In this document: positions 53,801 through 62,631 of the stretch, in pieces
How the letters are laid out: every line of letters starts with the position of its first letter
Position numbering within the stretch: position 1 is the stretch's first letter
Source: Sphingobacterium thalpophilum
GTDB taxonomy: Bacteria; Bacteroidota; Bacteroidia; Sphingobacteriales; Sphingobacteriaceae
Assembly: GCF_901482695.1 (NCBI RefSeq)
Contig: NZ_LR590484.1
Location: 5,394,001 to 5,458,000 of the forward strand
Direction of reading: 5' to 3'
Length of the DNA stretch: 64,000 bases
Position numbers and translations under genes: made by a program
The notes under the pieces: generated by a model
The model's input: only the letters and a program-made list of their open reading frames with translations
Told to the model about the DNA's origin: nothing
Database searches by the model: none

Positions 53801-54295
53801 CGAGGAAATATTCACACCAACATTGAGGGCATCAGCCTTGCCTCCATTTTCCTTATCAACAACCACCAGTTTTTTGAACGCCGGATTTTTGCTCTTATAA
53901 ATTCCCCGTATCGGTTTGGTTTCGATGTCTCCCTGCACGAAGAATGAGACTTGCTCGAGCGCATAAGCCTCTATGAGCTTGAGCATAGAATCGTCACGAC
54001 TTCCGTCATTGACTATAATAATTTCCAGATTGTGATAGTACAGGGACAATAATGAACGTACATTTTCAACAATTGTCATACCCTCGTTAAAGGCTGGAGC
54101 TATTAAGCTGAATGTTGGCGCGTTGGGGTTCGTAGCAATGATGCCATAATCGGTGAAGCTATTATCATGCTTGTACCGAAACACAGCTCCGTAGGCATAC
54201 AAGCCTATCCAAGTATAGATGATAAAAACAGCTGCTGAATAAAGCAGGAATAACCAAACAACAATCTCATATACTATATGGCCAAATTCTAACAT
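50870..54295 (-). CDS. fusion: GT2 polysaccharide synthase plus LtaS-like transferase
   Basis: 1141-residue polytopic membrane protein joining two enzymes. Residues 10-350: N-terminal TM (8-37) and processive GT2 domain with D97 (VNDGSR), D173/D175 (CIDVDC), E281-D282 and QxxRW at 324-328 (QRNRW), like PgaC/YaiP. Residues 350-665: many TM helices (about 8). Residues 740-1040: alkaline-phosphatase-superfamily (LtaS/EptA-like) domain with E750 (IIEGL), nucleophile T790 (SGRTFS), STHNP (H909) and GDH (D981-H982). Both active sites look intact. Such a pairing suggests the polymer is made and then decorated with phosphoglycerol or phosphoethanolamine, or that a second substrate is transferred. It overlaps the HEAT gene start-to-stop by 7 bases. 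Confidence 0.85.
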   Translation of the reverse strand: MLEFGHIVYEIVVWLFLLYSAAVFIIYTWIGLYAYGAVFRYKHDNSFTDYGIIATNPNAPTFSLIAPAFNEGMTIVENVRSLLSLYYHNLEIIIVNDGSRDDSMLKLIEAYALEQVSFFVQGDIETKPIRGIYKSKNPAFKKLVVVDKENGGKADALNVGVNISSGDYIVCIDVDCILEQDAILRLAKPFLEQTDKRVIACGGVIRLANNCKVVNGTVVDVNLPKTWIGRTQALEYIRAFILGRMAWSRASGLILISGAFGAFDRQIVLACGGYDRNTVGEDMELVVRMRRYMEEEKLPYEVVNIPDPLCWTEVPESKDVLRKQRNRWMRGTMETLWKHRKLLFNPKYGRLGMISMPYWFFFEFLGPLVEFSGYVVFLIFFILGIINWPFFFALFALVLASGILYSIYAILVDLVSHQVYSKKRDLSTLITTAVLEPFYFHPLVVKAAVQGVADYFRKKHSWGEMTRQGFQQRNANEPVWKYIRNQFSFALQLLGPSLLVFFTLYMFSIAVEWWWYHSRFVQLAETHAGRHLFIDNLLFVFQSIAVLGVLYLLVQFVSRFWAKLMLVVSLSFIIVMQFILFLYFGESRNLLGADVFYYSSDEMKQILDASGMLNLTNIALLLLLIVAAWTPLWLVNKRPFKNAYPSMILIGFGLLSFFISPALYSDGKLERDEFANNASRSKWRYFFDSNLSDYVNEHPGVLAYLSKREESSTEINVKYPFLKNEDTRDFLGTYLEKSERAPNLVVLIIEGLGHAYSSDNGYIGNFTPFIDSLKSHSLYWENNISSSGRTFSVLPTLTGSLPFGMHGFLEQDSLPANFNLFNILQANGFKTGFFYGGHSNFDFMKKFMLFNRIDALVDQDAFGPPYKKLPEKSGESWGYEDQAVFSKLLEVQHIAEQPYFHVLLTLSTHNPFLINNAGHYEQLFDQRLAALHLSGERKKWALENRKQLISVLNLDDAMRQFFTAYSKRPDFANTLFLITGDHAMPEVPLQSKIDRYHVPLLLYSPLLKTSHNFRHIVSHFDVAPSILAYYRENYGLNTPDQVAWIGRGLDKGISAEGDGIAMMQSKNQLIDFLLGNYHFSEGQLYRLDGKLNAELADEPAVLESLSRKFELFKRKNKLFYTEKQLLPDSVFISYFNKLRKP

Positions 54296-55356
54296 TGCTT
54301 CTCTTGTAACGCGTGGTTAATAATATGTGTAAGGGCAGTATCCTTAGTTGTTCCCCTTGCTATCTCGCGCAGATACTTTTCTTGTCCTAGGACAACCAGA
54401 ACTTCTGCAGCGGCGATCTTAATTGCATTTTTTTCGCAGTGCAAGAGCTGTGTTTTTAGAAAAGACACACAATCCCTGCTTCTGGACTTTTTCATTGATT
54501 TTAAAATCTCAAGCTGCACATCGACAGGCTGCCCATTAAAACCGTTGATCAGCTGATCCATAGTTGTGCCGTTCTCTATTGCCTGCATAGTGCGGACTGC
54601 TTGTATACGAACCGCTGTTATTGTATGTGTCAACAGCCTTTGCACGGCATCGTACATGCTCATAAGCCTAAATTTGCGAATAAGTCTTAAAGTAAATATA
54701 ACCACTGAAGCATTAGCGCTGGCGAGCCACAATGTAATACTTGGTTCGGATGCTTCCGGCACGATATGTATGGAATAGAGCAAACGCAGCTGTTGCCAAT
54801 CGGACAAAGGACGATCAAAAGTATTTAGGAAGCTTAACCCCTCATAGCCCTTAAAGCTCACCAAAGCATATTGTGCTTCCTGATAAACGGCGGGTCTGGG
54901 GTCGTTCAATTTTGTTAAAATCGTAGGAATGGCCTCATGGACTGACATCGCGGCCAGCTCCTGAATGCCACCTGCAATCAGATAAGCTTCACGTTGACGC
55001 AACTTTCGCCAGGCCTCATCTTCCAGTTTAAAATCACTGAATAACTTCGCGATTGACTGCTTGGCAACGCCTGAAAATTTGCGCTCAGCATTTATTAGCA
55101 AATGTAAAAAGAGTTTCCGGAACGAGGGCTCACGTATATAAGTGGCAAATTTCACGTCACTATTATCGGAATCATCGCTTCCAACGATTGTCTTCATAAT
55201 TTTATGCTCGATTATCTGCGTCCACAACTGCCTGTGATGAAGAATACGATAGCTGTAAAAACTATAACTCAAAACCGCGATGATTAACAACAACACGAAA
55301 ATGAGCACCACGATGATGGCTACAATAAGTTCATGAAGCACGACCTGATGCTGCAT
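54289..55356 (-). CDS. membrane-anchored HEAT-repeat protein
   Basis: 355 residues. One N-terminal TM helix (VAIIVVLIFVLLLIIAVLSY, residues 11-30) anchors a cytosolic helical-repeat domain. HEAT-like pairs are seen (e.g. EAIPTILTKLNDPRPAVYQE, AVRIQAVRTMQAIENG, NAIKIAAAEVLVVLG). No catalytic motif. It overlaps the GT2-LtaS fusion by 7 bases and follows the response regulator by 12, so it belongs to the same operon and is a plausible scaffold linking the receiver to the synthase. I do not recognise a named family. Confidence 0.8.
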   Translation of the reverse strand: MQHQVVLHELIVAIIVVLIFVLLLIIAVLSYSFYSYRILHHRQLWTQIIEHKIMKTIVGSDDSDNSDVKFATYIREPSFRKLFLHLLINAERKFSGVAKQSIAKLFSDFKLEDEAWRKLRQREAYLIAGGIQELAAMSVHEAIPTILTKLNDPRPAVYQEAQYALVSFKGYEGLSFLNTFDRPLSDWQQLRLLYSIHIVPEASEPSITLWLASANASVVIFTLRLIRKFRLMSMYDAVQRLLTHTITAVRIQAVRTMQAIENGTTMDQLINGFNGQPVDVQLEILKSMKKSRSRDCVSFLKTQLLHCEKNAIKIAAAEVLVVLGQEKYLREIARGTTKDTALTHIINHALQEKQC

Positions 55357-55368
55357 ACGATATTATGT

Positions 55369-55728
55369 TTATTTACTATTTGTTAATCGTTTGATTCTAA
55401 GCACAAGTTCATTCGGACTGAAAGGTTTGACCATAAAATCTGCTGCTCCGAGATCAAATGCGTCAACGACAACTTCTTCCTGGCCCATGCTCGACAATAC
55501 TATAACCGGTATACTCTTCCCAAAGTTTTTTATGGCTGATAAAATTTCTATTCCAGAAGCAAAAGGCATCATAATATCGGTTACAATAAGGTCTAGATCC
55601 AGCTGGCTAATTTTTTCAATCGCTTCCTGTCCGTTGCGGGTTAAAATAACCTCATGTCCTTCATTTATTAACTTATGCTCCACGGTACGCAGAATCAATT
55701 CATCGTCTTCGGCAAGTAAGATCAACAT
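55369..55728 (-). CDS. single-domain response regulator (receiver only)
   Basis: 119-residue CheY-like receiver with no output domain. Acidic pocket ED(D) at 7-9, phosphoacceptor D51 in VTDIMMP, switch Ser/Thr in VLSSMG and Lys in MVKPFSP. It sits 4 bases after the hybrid kinase gene and 12 bases before the HEAT gene. Likely a phospho-signal carrier from the kinase to the membrane complex, acting by protein contact instead of DNA binding. Confidence 0.93.
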   Translation of the reverse strand: MLILLAEDDELILRTVEHKLINEGHEVILTRNGQEAIEKISQLDLDLIVTDIMMPFASGIEILSAIKNFGKSIPVIVLSSMGQEEVVVDAFDLGAADFMVKPFSPNELVLRIKRLTNSK

Positions 55729-55732
55729 AACA

Positions 55733-58700
55733 CTATTTATTTAAGATTTTTGTAATCAATTTTATTCCGGTTTCTATTTCCCTTTCAATGGGTATTAAGG
55801 CTGCTTCCAGATCATCTGTTGTAGATACATGACTTTCAAGTTCGTTGGTAAGCTGAGCAAGTTTTACAAGTCCCGCCGTACCTGAAGTCCCCCGCAATTT
55901 ATGAAGCAGCTCTTTTAAACGTTGACGGTCTTTCCCGTTTTTAGCTTCTGTGATATGCTGCCGTGCTGAGGTAATCTCCTGGACGACCAGATCGAGAAAA
56001 AAACTCAGGAATGCCGGATCATCACCTGTTTGTTCGGCCAGACGTTTCATATCCAGATGTTCATCAGTTTCTACGTCTCGCTTTTCCGTAACTATCGGTA
56101 ATACTCGCTGTAAGGCATCGAAAAGATCCTGCTGCCGGATTGGTTTTGCCAGAAAATCTGACATTCCTGCCTCAAGGCAGCGTTCTTTCTCGCCAAGCAC
56201 ATTTCCTGCGGTTATACCAATTATGGGTGTATCAACATACTTGTCCATCTGCCGGATTCGCCTGCATGCTTCAATACCGTCTACTTCCGGCATCTGTACA
56301 TCCATTAAAATGAGACCAAATGTTTTCGCTGTACATGCTTGAATCGCTTCAGCCCCGTTTGACACTTCCGTTAATATAGCATCTGGCATAATGCTATTCA
56401 TCATCCGTGTATTTAGCGCCATGTTAACCGCATTATCATCAGCCAATAGAACCTCAATACCTTTACCATAGGTGTCAGCAAAAGTTAGCCCCTCCCGGCC
56501 ATCGGACAAAACAACGTCTTCTTTATTTTGCTGTATTGCCTTCCGTAAGGTCTGATACAATTCGTCCGACTTAATGGGCTTAAGCAAACAAAATGAGCGT
56601 TCTTCCTGTCTAAATGACGAAATGACTTCATGTTCTTCCGAGGAGGTATGTAATACGATCAAGGGTATACCCTCTCCCTGCTGACGAAAGAGTTCCTTGA
56701 TCTTTTCTATTGTTTCCAGTCCTGACAGTATAGGCATGTGGTAATCCATCAGAATAACATCAAAACGCTCACCTTTCATAAGCAGTTGAAGCGCTTCCAT
56801 ACCGTTCTCAGCAAGTACAGAATCAACCTCTTTGAAGGCTAACATATGCTGAATGATCATCCGGTTATTCGCATTGTCATCCACTACCAGCACACGATTC
56901 AAAGGCAACATATCATCCTCATAAACAATCTCTTCACAAGCCACATTTAAATCAAAATAAAATGTAGATCCTTTACCGACCTCGCTGTATAGATTTAATT
57001 GACTGCCCATATATTTCAACAGATTGTTAGAGATGGTCAAGCCAAGTCCAGTTCCGCCGTAACGTTTGCTGACCGAACTGTCTTCCTGAGTAAAGGCATC
57101 AAAAATACGCTGTTGCTTTTCAACTGGAATACCTATGCCTGTATCTCTGACCTCAAACCGCAACGTTAGCTTCCCCTCTTCATGATGAAGTTTACTGATT
57201 TTGAATTCTATCTCACCTTTTTCGGTAAACTTAACGGCATTCCCCAGTAAGTTAATCAACACTTGCTTTATACGGGCTTCATCGATCCAAATCAATGCCG
57301 GAAGTCCTTGCTCAATATTGAGAAGCAATTCGACTTCTTTGCGTTGAGCCTGATACAATACCACGTTGATCACCTGATTCGCGATATCATACACATTGTA
57401 TTTATCCACAAAAAGCTCCAGCTTTCCCGACTCAATTTTTGAAAAATCCAGAATATCATTAATGATATTCAGCAGATTATTACCCGATTCGTTGATATAG
57501 CCCAAATATTGACTTTGAATATCGTTAAGTGGAGTCTTCAATAGGAGATCTGAAAAACCGATAACGCCATTTAGCGGGGTCCGAATTTCGTGACTCATGT
57601 TTGCGAGAAACTCCGATTTCGCTCTGCTTGCCAAATCCGCCAATTCCTTAGCCCGTTTTAGTTCCGCGTTGATTTTCACGGACTCGGTGATGTTTTGTGT
57701 AAAAATGATAATCCCTCCAATACTTCCGTCGCTAAGATGCCAAGGTCTTACTTCCCAATTAAAATGCTGAGGTTCGGCTATCCCTCCGACCTGAATGACT
57801 TCGTCCGTATTCTTATAGGGGACACCATCCAGCGCCGCGAGATAAATCTTTTTTCTTTGATCTGGAATCTGTGGAAAAAGCTCAAATAGATTGCGGTTGA
57901 GCAAATCTCCCCCGTCTTTATGGAAATCCTCTATCCATTGATTACTTAATGATACAAAGTTAAAATCACGGTCAAACATCGCCACCGATGCCGGAACATA
58001 ATTGACGAAAGCGCGCAACATGGACTCTTTACGTTCGAGTTCCAGATAAAGCGATTTACTCTGATCGATATCCTGAATGATACCGAATACCCGCTTGCAG
58101 CTACCGTTGTCAAACTCTGGTATCCCTTTCACTCTGACCCAAATTGCAACACCGTCCTGTTTTAGCAGCCGTAATTCGGTATCATACGGCTTGCCAGTGG
58201 TAATGGCCTCCGCGAATATATCCCGCAATTTTTCCTGACTCTCGGGCTCGTAAAAGCCAATGGCATGCTCGAAATCTGGCGTAAAGTTTTGATCCACCCC
58301 GTGAATCAGTTTGGTCATGTCGGACCAATATATCTTATTTTCGGCCAAGTTAACTTCCCAACCACCCACCTGAGCCACGGCATTTGTCTGCTCTAAGATT
58401 TGTTTAGTATGTAATAAATCGTTTTCCAGGCGGAGACGCTCCGTCATATTTAGAGCTGTACTGACGACATAAGATTGCCCATTCTCATCTGTTTCTACCA
58501 TATTGTGATATAACCATGAGATATTTTCTCCTTCTTTCGTCTGCAACACCATCATACCCGAATCTTCTTTATTTTTTGCGATCCGCTTCAAATACTCGAC
58601 AACAAGGTCCACGTTCTGCGTTGGTACCAGTTGTTTAAGATTCAAACTTCGAACCTCCGCCTTTTCATATTTGAGTATTTCCCTACCTCTTTCGTTAACG

Positions 58701-59635
58701 GCTAGGATGTTACCGTCCATATCATGCATACTCATCAAACCAATGGCATTCTCAAAAAAACTACGAAAGCGACGTTCAGAGTTTTCCAATTTTAGCTTTT
58801 CATTGCGTTCTTTTGTCACATCCCGTCCAAATGCCAGAATTTCATCGTTCGCAACATCATATTTAAAATGCCACTCGATGATTACCGTACCACGTTGTGG
58901 TATTTCAGTATATGTTGTCGACTGAGCTCCATGAGAAAGATTAGTTAGCTGGGCAAGCGTCGCTTGCAAGCTGTTATCCTCGTCCTGCAATAGATTTAAA
59001 ATGGATTGACCAATACTATCTGATCTCGACAAACCGAGTATTTTAGAGAACGCGGGGTTGATATCTTTAATAAGATGTGCTTTATCTAATACACAAATGA
59101 TATTATTGGTCAAATGGAATATCTCGGAGAAATAACCGGCTTGTACTTTTCTCTTTTTTCCAAGCAAAAGCTTGGATACTGCTCTTCCGAGTTCCACCAG
59201 CGAATTTCGCTGTTTGTCCGACAGCGTCTTAGGCTGAAAGTCGATAACACAAATGGTACCTAATGCATCGCCCTCATCATCCATGAGCGGTACGCCAGCA
59301 TAAAAACGGATATTTCCCTCTCGGATCAGCGGATTGCCTGATGAACGTTCATCCGAAAAGGTGTCTTCAATGACAAGTAACTCCTGACTCATGATAGTAT
59401 ACTGGCAGATCGTATTTTTCCTTTCCACAGTGTCCAGTTCTATTCCGACGCAGCTTTGGATGCGTTGGGTTTCCTCTTCCATCATAGCAATCAAAGCAGC
59501 AGGACAGTCGGTGATTAAACACGCCGCCTGTGCAAATACATCCAATTCAGGATCTTTACCTAGTCCCATTAATTCGTAAGATTTTAATTTTTCAATCCTA
59601 GCTCTTTCATTTTCAGGAAAAATCCGATTTGCCAT
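55733..59635 (-). CDS. multi-sensor hybrid histidine kinase (GAF-PAS4-HisKA-HATPase-REC2-Hpt)
   Basis: 1300-residue soluble kinase with no TM segment. GAF at about 20-155, PAS domains near 165-280, 285-400, 410-525 and 535-655, HisKA with H682 (NMSHEIRTPLNG), HATPase 785-900 (GTGLGLTISNNL), receiver 1 with D964 (ILMDYHMP), receiver 2 with D1112 (ILMDVQMP) and C-terminal Hpt with H1245 (LLHKLRGTSGTAG). All phospho-sites are intact, so it can run a full phosphorelay. It heads the operon that encodes the receiver, HEAT protein and synthase-transferase fusion; the 3' end is 4 bases from the receiver gene. Confidence 0.95.
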   Translation of the reverse strand: MANRIFPENERARIEKLKSYELMGLGKDPELDVFAQAACLITDCPAALIAMMEEETQRIQSCVGIELDTVERKNTICQYTIMSQELLVIEDTFSDERSSGNPLIREGNIRFYAGVPLMDDEGDALGTICVIDFQPKTLSDKQRNSLVELGRAVSKLLLGKKRKVQAGYFSEIFHLTNNIICVLDKAHLIKDINPAFSKILGLSRSDSIGQSILNLLQDEDNSLQATLAQLTNLSHGAQSTTYTEIPQRGTVIIEWHFKYDVANDEILAFGRDVTKERNEKLKLENSERRFRSFFENAIGLMSMHDMDGNILAVNERGREILKYEKAEVRSLNLKQLVPTQNVDLVVEYLKRIAKNKEDSGMMVLQTKEGENISWLYHNMVETDENGQSYVVSTALNMTERLRLENDLLHTKQILEQTNAVAQVGGWEVNLAENKIYWSDMTKLIHGVDQNFTPDFEHAIGFYEPESQEKLRDIFAEAITTGKPYDTELRLLKQDGVAIWVRVKGIPEFDNGSCKRVFGIIQDIDQSKSLYLELERKESMLRAFVNYVPASVAMFDRDFNFVSLSNQWIEDFHKDGGDLLNRNLFELFPQIPDQRKKIYLAALDGVPYKNTDEVIQVGGIAEPQHFNWEVRPWHLSDGSIGGIIIFTQNITESVKINAELKRAKELADLASRAKSEFLANMSHEIRTPLNGVIGFSDLLLKTPLNDIQSQYLGYINESGNNLLNIINDILDFSKIESGKLELFVDKYNVYDIANQVINVVLYQAQRKEVELLLNIEQGLPALIWIDEARIKQVLINLLGNAVKFTEKGEIEFKISKLHHEEGKLTLRFEVRDTGIGIPVEKQQRIFDAFTQEDSSVSKRYGGTGLGLTISNNLLKYMGSQLNLYSEVGKGSTFYFDLNVACEEIVYEDDMLPLNRVLVVDDNANNRMIIQHMLAFKEVDSVLAENGMEALQLLMKGERFDVILMDYHMPILSGLETIEKIKELFRQQGEGIPLIVLHTSSEEHEVISSFRQEERSFCLLKPIKSDELYQTLRKAIQQNKEDVVLSDGREGLTFADTYGKGIEVLLADDNAVNMALNTRMMNSIMPDAILTEVSNGAEAIQACTAKTFGLILMDVQMPEVDGIEACRRIRQMDKYVDTPIIGITAGNVLGEKERCLEAGMSDFLAKPIRQQDLFDALQRVLPIVTEKRDVETDEHLDMKRLAEQTGDDPAFLSFFLDLVVQEITSARQHITEAKNGKDRQRLKELLHKLRGTSGTAGLVKLAQLTNELESHVSTTDDLEAALIPIEREIETGIKLITKILNK

Positions 59636-59864
59636 GTATTTATATCCGTTAATTTGGTTTTTGCGTTTGTGAAGTTAACAAAAACATCAGTCAACGCATA
59701 AACAATAAGGAAATATTGCGTTTACACGCATTATCTATTAAACAACCTCGCTAAAAAATAGTTGGCGCCTTTACTGAGTAAAAAACGTTTTTTTGTATAC
59801 GGGCCCTGCAAGCCGCTAGGTCGTGACTTCAGAAATTTTATTTCGTAGTGTCAGGATAGCAACA

Positions 59865-59909
59865 ACCAAAAAGGTCCGGCAGCCTTTACAGCTGCCGGAC
59901 CTTTTTGGT
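59865..59909 (-). terminator. intrinsic terminator after the FAD oxidoreductase
   Basis: 19-bp perfect stem (ACCAAAAAGGTCCGGCAGC and complement) with loop CTTTACA. It is 18 bases beyond the FAD oxidoreductase stop. The stretch 59636-59864 upstream of the hybrid kinase holds no ORF or clear promoter. Confidence 0.9.
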
Positions 59910-59927
59910 CTTGTAGGGAACATCATG

Positions 59928-61082
59928 CTAAACAAGCTTTTCGATACTCTGTTCCGCGTACCCAGCGCTGGCAGTCATGCCCTTCCCCCCGATACCCGTA
60001 CGGATGTGTATACGTGGGCTGATATCAATCTCCAGCATATGGTCTTTATGCTGGGAATAAAACCCAGCCCAGGAAGAAGCAATCCAGTCTTTTTTTAGTG
60101 GGACAATGCTATTAGCTTCTGCGATCATCAACTCATTGATATGGCTGCTCACCGCAAACCCCAGTTCATCAAGGCAGTTTGCCGCTGCATATTCATGCGA
60201 GTCCCCAATAATGATACTGCCGTCGGCAGCTTGTTTGAATAAAATATGAATACCATATTTGCGCAGTTCCTGATAATATTCAGGTATAGGAATGCTCTGG
60301 AATGAAGGACAATATTCCTCAAAGCTTTCATAACGGCGGATGGTCAGTCCCGTCAGAATATTGCCGGGGAGATAAAGCTGTGACAATGGCTTGGTTCGCA
60401 TCATCTGCAGTTTACTGATTTCTAAACCACTATCATTAAATAGCTCACGATACAGAATCTTAAACTCGTACCCGTTACAAATAAGAACTTTCGTTGCCTC
60501 GAAAACTTCAAGACCGCTTGTTGTTATACTGGCCTTGTCATTCCCCTCCTCACAGGTGATCACGGTCGTATCGTATTTCAACACATATTTTTCAAACTTG
60601 GTGCGCATAAAAACATGCAGCTTTTGAATCATAACTTCAGGCTCTATGCTGAGCTCCTGGTCAAAGACAATGGCTTCTTTGACATAATTAGGATTCAAAT
60701 CTGGATACTTGGACAAGATCTGGTCTTTGGAGTACAGCTCATGTACATAGCCTTTTGTATGATAATGTGCTGCTAATTCGTGGATAACCTGCACCTCGTC
60801 CATATCGGATGCAATATAAATGCTACCATTGTTTCGGACAGATATATCCATTTCCTTTTGGATAGACTGATAGATATCTAATCCCCGCACACCATAGTCA
60901 AACCACTCTCCGGCCATACCGGACGGTACGACCTGACCAAAATTACGTACTGTGGAACCTACTGGAAAATTATCCTTTTCCAGTTGAAGCACGCGCAATC
61001 CTTTCTTCAATGCATGGTACGCATGGAAAGTTCCTAAGATCCCCCCTCCGACCACAATTAGATCATATGTATCTGTTCCCAT
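59928..61082 (-). CDS. FAD-dependent amine oxidoreductase, TIGR03364-like
   Basis: 384 residues, DAO/glycine-oxidase fold. FAD motif LIVVGGGILGTFHAYHAL (residues 8-25). The body (LEKDNFPVGSTVRNFGQVVPSGMAG) and C-terminus (IHIRTGIGGKGMTASAGYAE) match the TIGR03364 group, associated in many genomes with aminoethylphosphonate breakdown. It follows the DUF5690 transporter by 15 bases. No phosphonatase hydrolase gene is adjacent here. Substrate is inferred to be an N-alkyl aminophosphonate or other secondary amine. Confidence 0.83.
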   Translation of the reverse strand: MGTDTYDLIVVGGGILGTFHAYHALKKGLRVLQLEKDNFPVGSTVRNFGQVVPSGMAGEWFDYGVRGLDIYQSIQKEMDISVRNNGSIYIASDMDEVQVIHELAAHYHTKGYVHELYSKDQILSKYPDLNPNYVKEAIVFDQELSIEPEVMIQKLHVFMRTKFEKYVLKYDTTVITCEEGNDKASITTSGLEVFEATKVLICNGYEFKILYRELFNDSGLEISKLQMMRTKPLSQLYLPGNILTGLTIRRYESFEEYCPSFQSIPIPEYYQELRKYGIHILFKQAADGSIIIGDSHEYAAANCLDELGFAVSSHINELMIAEANSIVPLKKDWIASSWAGFYSQHKDHMLEIDISPRIHIRTGIGGKGMTASAGYAEQSIEKLV

Positions 61083-61097
61083 TTTTTTAATATATTT

Positions 61098-62474
61098 TCA
61101 TTTTACTATTTGTACTGTAGTCGTGGATGCCTGCCAAGCTTTGGCCCCCTCCCCCTCTTTTTCATCTTTTATCCGTTCTTTCTTTCGGACAAAATATATA
61201 AAAGAAAAGATACTTAAGATAGCGCCGATAGCCGAAGCCACGTAAACCAAATGAATAAAATATTCTCCCCAACTGACGGAAGTTGGTAAAAATTCTTTGT
61301 TCATGAGGACTAGGAAGCTTCCAAGATAACCCACGGCGTCGGCCATATACATCACAAATCCAATATTGCTTTTCATCTGATAGGTTGCTATCATCCGCTC
61401 AAAGAATATCGCATTGTAGGGAATATAAGCCATATATAACCCCAGACCAATCAGGAGCATCCAACTAAGTCCCCCAATACACTGATTCGTAAATAAGTAA
61501 GTAGATACACCGGTAATTAGAAAGCCAGCAATAATCATATAATGAATCAGCTTAAATGCTTTCAGATTATCCTTAATAACAATTAACCCACCTATCAAAA
61601 CTAACACGGCCAAAGCGATGACCCCGTCCACCTTTGCAAAGATGCCCACACCTTTAAGATGCAGCATCTGCCACATCTCAATCTCAAAATTATCCCTGAC
61701 ATCCCGCAAAATTGTCAACATGGTATAAATTATGACTGTCAATGCAATACCCGGCATAAACATACTAAAGAAACTTCTGCGCATTGCCGCATCCATTGCC
61801 ACTCTTTCGGTCCGCAGGAATTTGTCCTGAGAAGTGGGTCCCGGTGCATTTTCCAGCACCCAGACACACAATAGGAAGGGAAGGAAAAACAACATTCCTG
61901 TAAAAAAGGGCATCCAGAATTCATTGACACCCACAGTGACCATGAGCAATCGTCCCACTGATTTAATCAGGCCGGAAGCGAATACCAAGCTCACAGACAT
62001 CACAGCACCCATGATCTCGGTAAACCGTCGCCCTTCCAAATAGCTAAAAACCAAACCCCAGACCATTCCCAGTGGAAATCCATTGATAAAAAGAAAAGCG
62101 ACATTCCAGGGCCTGGGAAAAAGAGCAAAAGCCAGAAGGGCGCTCCACGAAACACAGATTAAAGTGACTAAATAACGGCCCCTATGGCTGTGTTTGCTCT
62201 CCGAAATAAATCGAATACCATAAAATTTAGAGAACAGATAACCGAACATCTGTATAATAACCATAATCACTTTATAGTCTATCCCGAGAACAGACTGATT
62301 GGAAAAGCTCGTAGCGGTAAACGATTTCCGGAATGAATACATACTCGTATAACATAAAAATGCTGCTATTGCCAGAAGTATGGCTACAGAACGCTCATCT
62401 AATTTGCTTATACGCATTTTTAATTGTTGATTAAACCTCATGATCCTGCTATTTAACAGGCTTTTCGCCCGCAA
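61098..62474 (-). CDS. DUF5690 (MFS-like) transporter
   Basis: About 12 TM helices over 458 residues (or 447/439 if Met12 or Met20 is used; the last, MRISKLDERSVAILLAI, fits best with TM1). Resembles DUF5690-family major-facilitator proteins (ISYCTSM-like start YTSMYSFRKSFTATSF, then GNPLGMVWG-like FPLGMVWGLVFSYLEGR). It is paired with TIGR03364-type oxidoreductases and regulators in Bacteroidota. Substrate unknown, perhaps an aminophosphonate or a related amine. Confidence 0.82.
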   Translation of the reverse strand: MRAKSLLNSRIMRFNQQLKMRISKLDERSVAILLAIAAFLCYTSMYSFRKSFTATSFSNQSVLGIDYKVIMVIIQMFGYLFSKFYGIRFISESKHSHRGRYLVTLICVSWSALLAFALFPRPWNVAFLFINGFPLGMVWGLVFSYLEGRRFTEIMGAVMSVSLVFASGLIKSVGRLLMVTVGVNEFWMPFFTGMLFFLPFLLCVWVLENAPGPTSQDKFLRTERVAMDAAMRRSFFSMFMPGIALTVIIYTMLTILRDVRDNFEIEMWQMLHLKGVGIFAKVDGVIALAVLVLIGGLIVIKDNLKAFKLIHYMIIAGFLITGVSTYLFTNQCIGGLSWMLLIGLGLYMAYIPYNAIFFERMIATYQMKSNIGFVMYMADAVGYLGSFLVLMNKEFLPTSVSWGEYFIHLVYVASAIGAILSIFSFIYFVRKKERIKDEKEGEGAKAWQASTTTVQIVK

Positions 62475-62528
62475 TCAAAAGTAAATCATGAGAATTAATA
62501 CAGAACTAAACTTTTGTTAAGTATTTAT

Positions 62529-62551
62529 AAACAAATATAAGAAATATGTTT
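62529..62551. promoter_or_regulatory. candidate promoter/operator of the DUF5690 operon
   Basis: TATATTTG (minus strand, 62532-62539), an exact TAnnTTTG, is embedded in an imperfect inverted repeat AAACA...TGTTT. No -33 TTTG is seen. The adjacent XRE-cupin protein is a candidate binder. Confidence 0.35.
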
Positions 62552-62631
62552 TTGTATATAGAACGGTACGTAAACATCAATGCAGCTGATGGGCTAACAG
62601 ACCGTATTTACGCAGGTCATAAATAGCTGGG

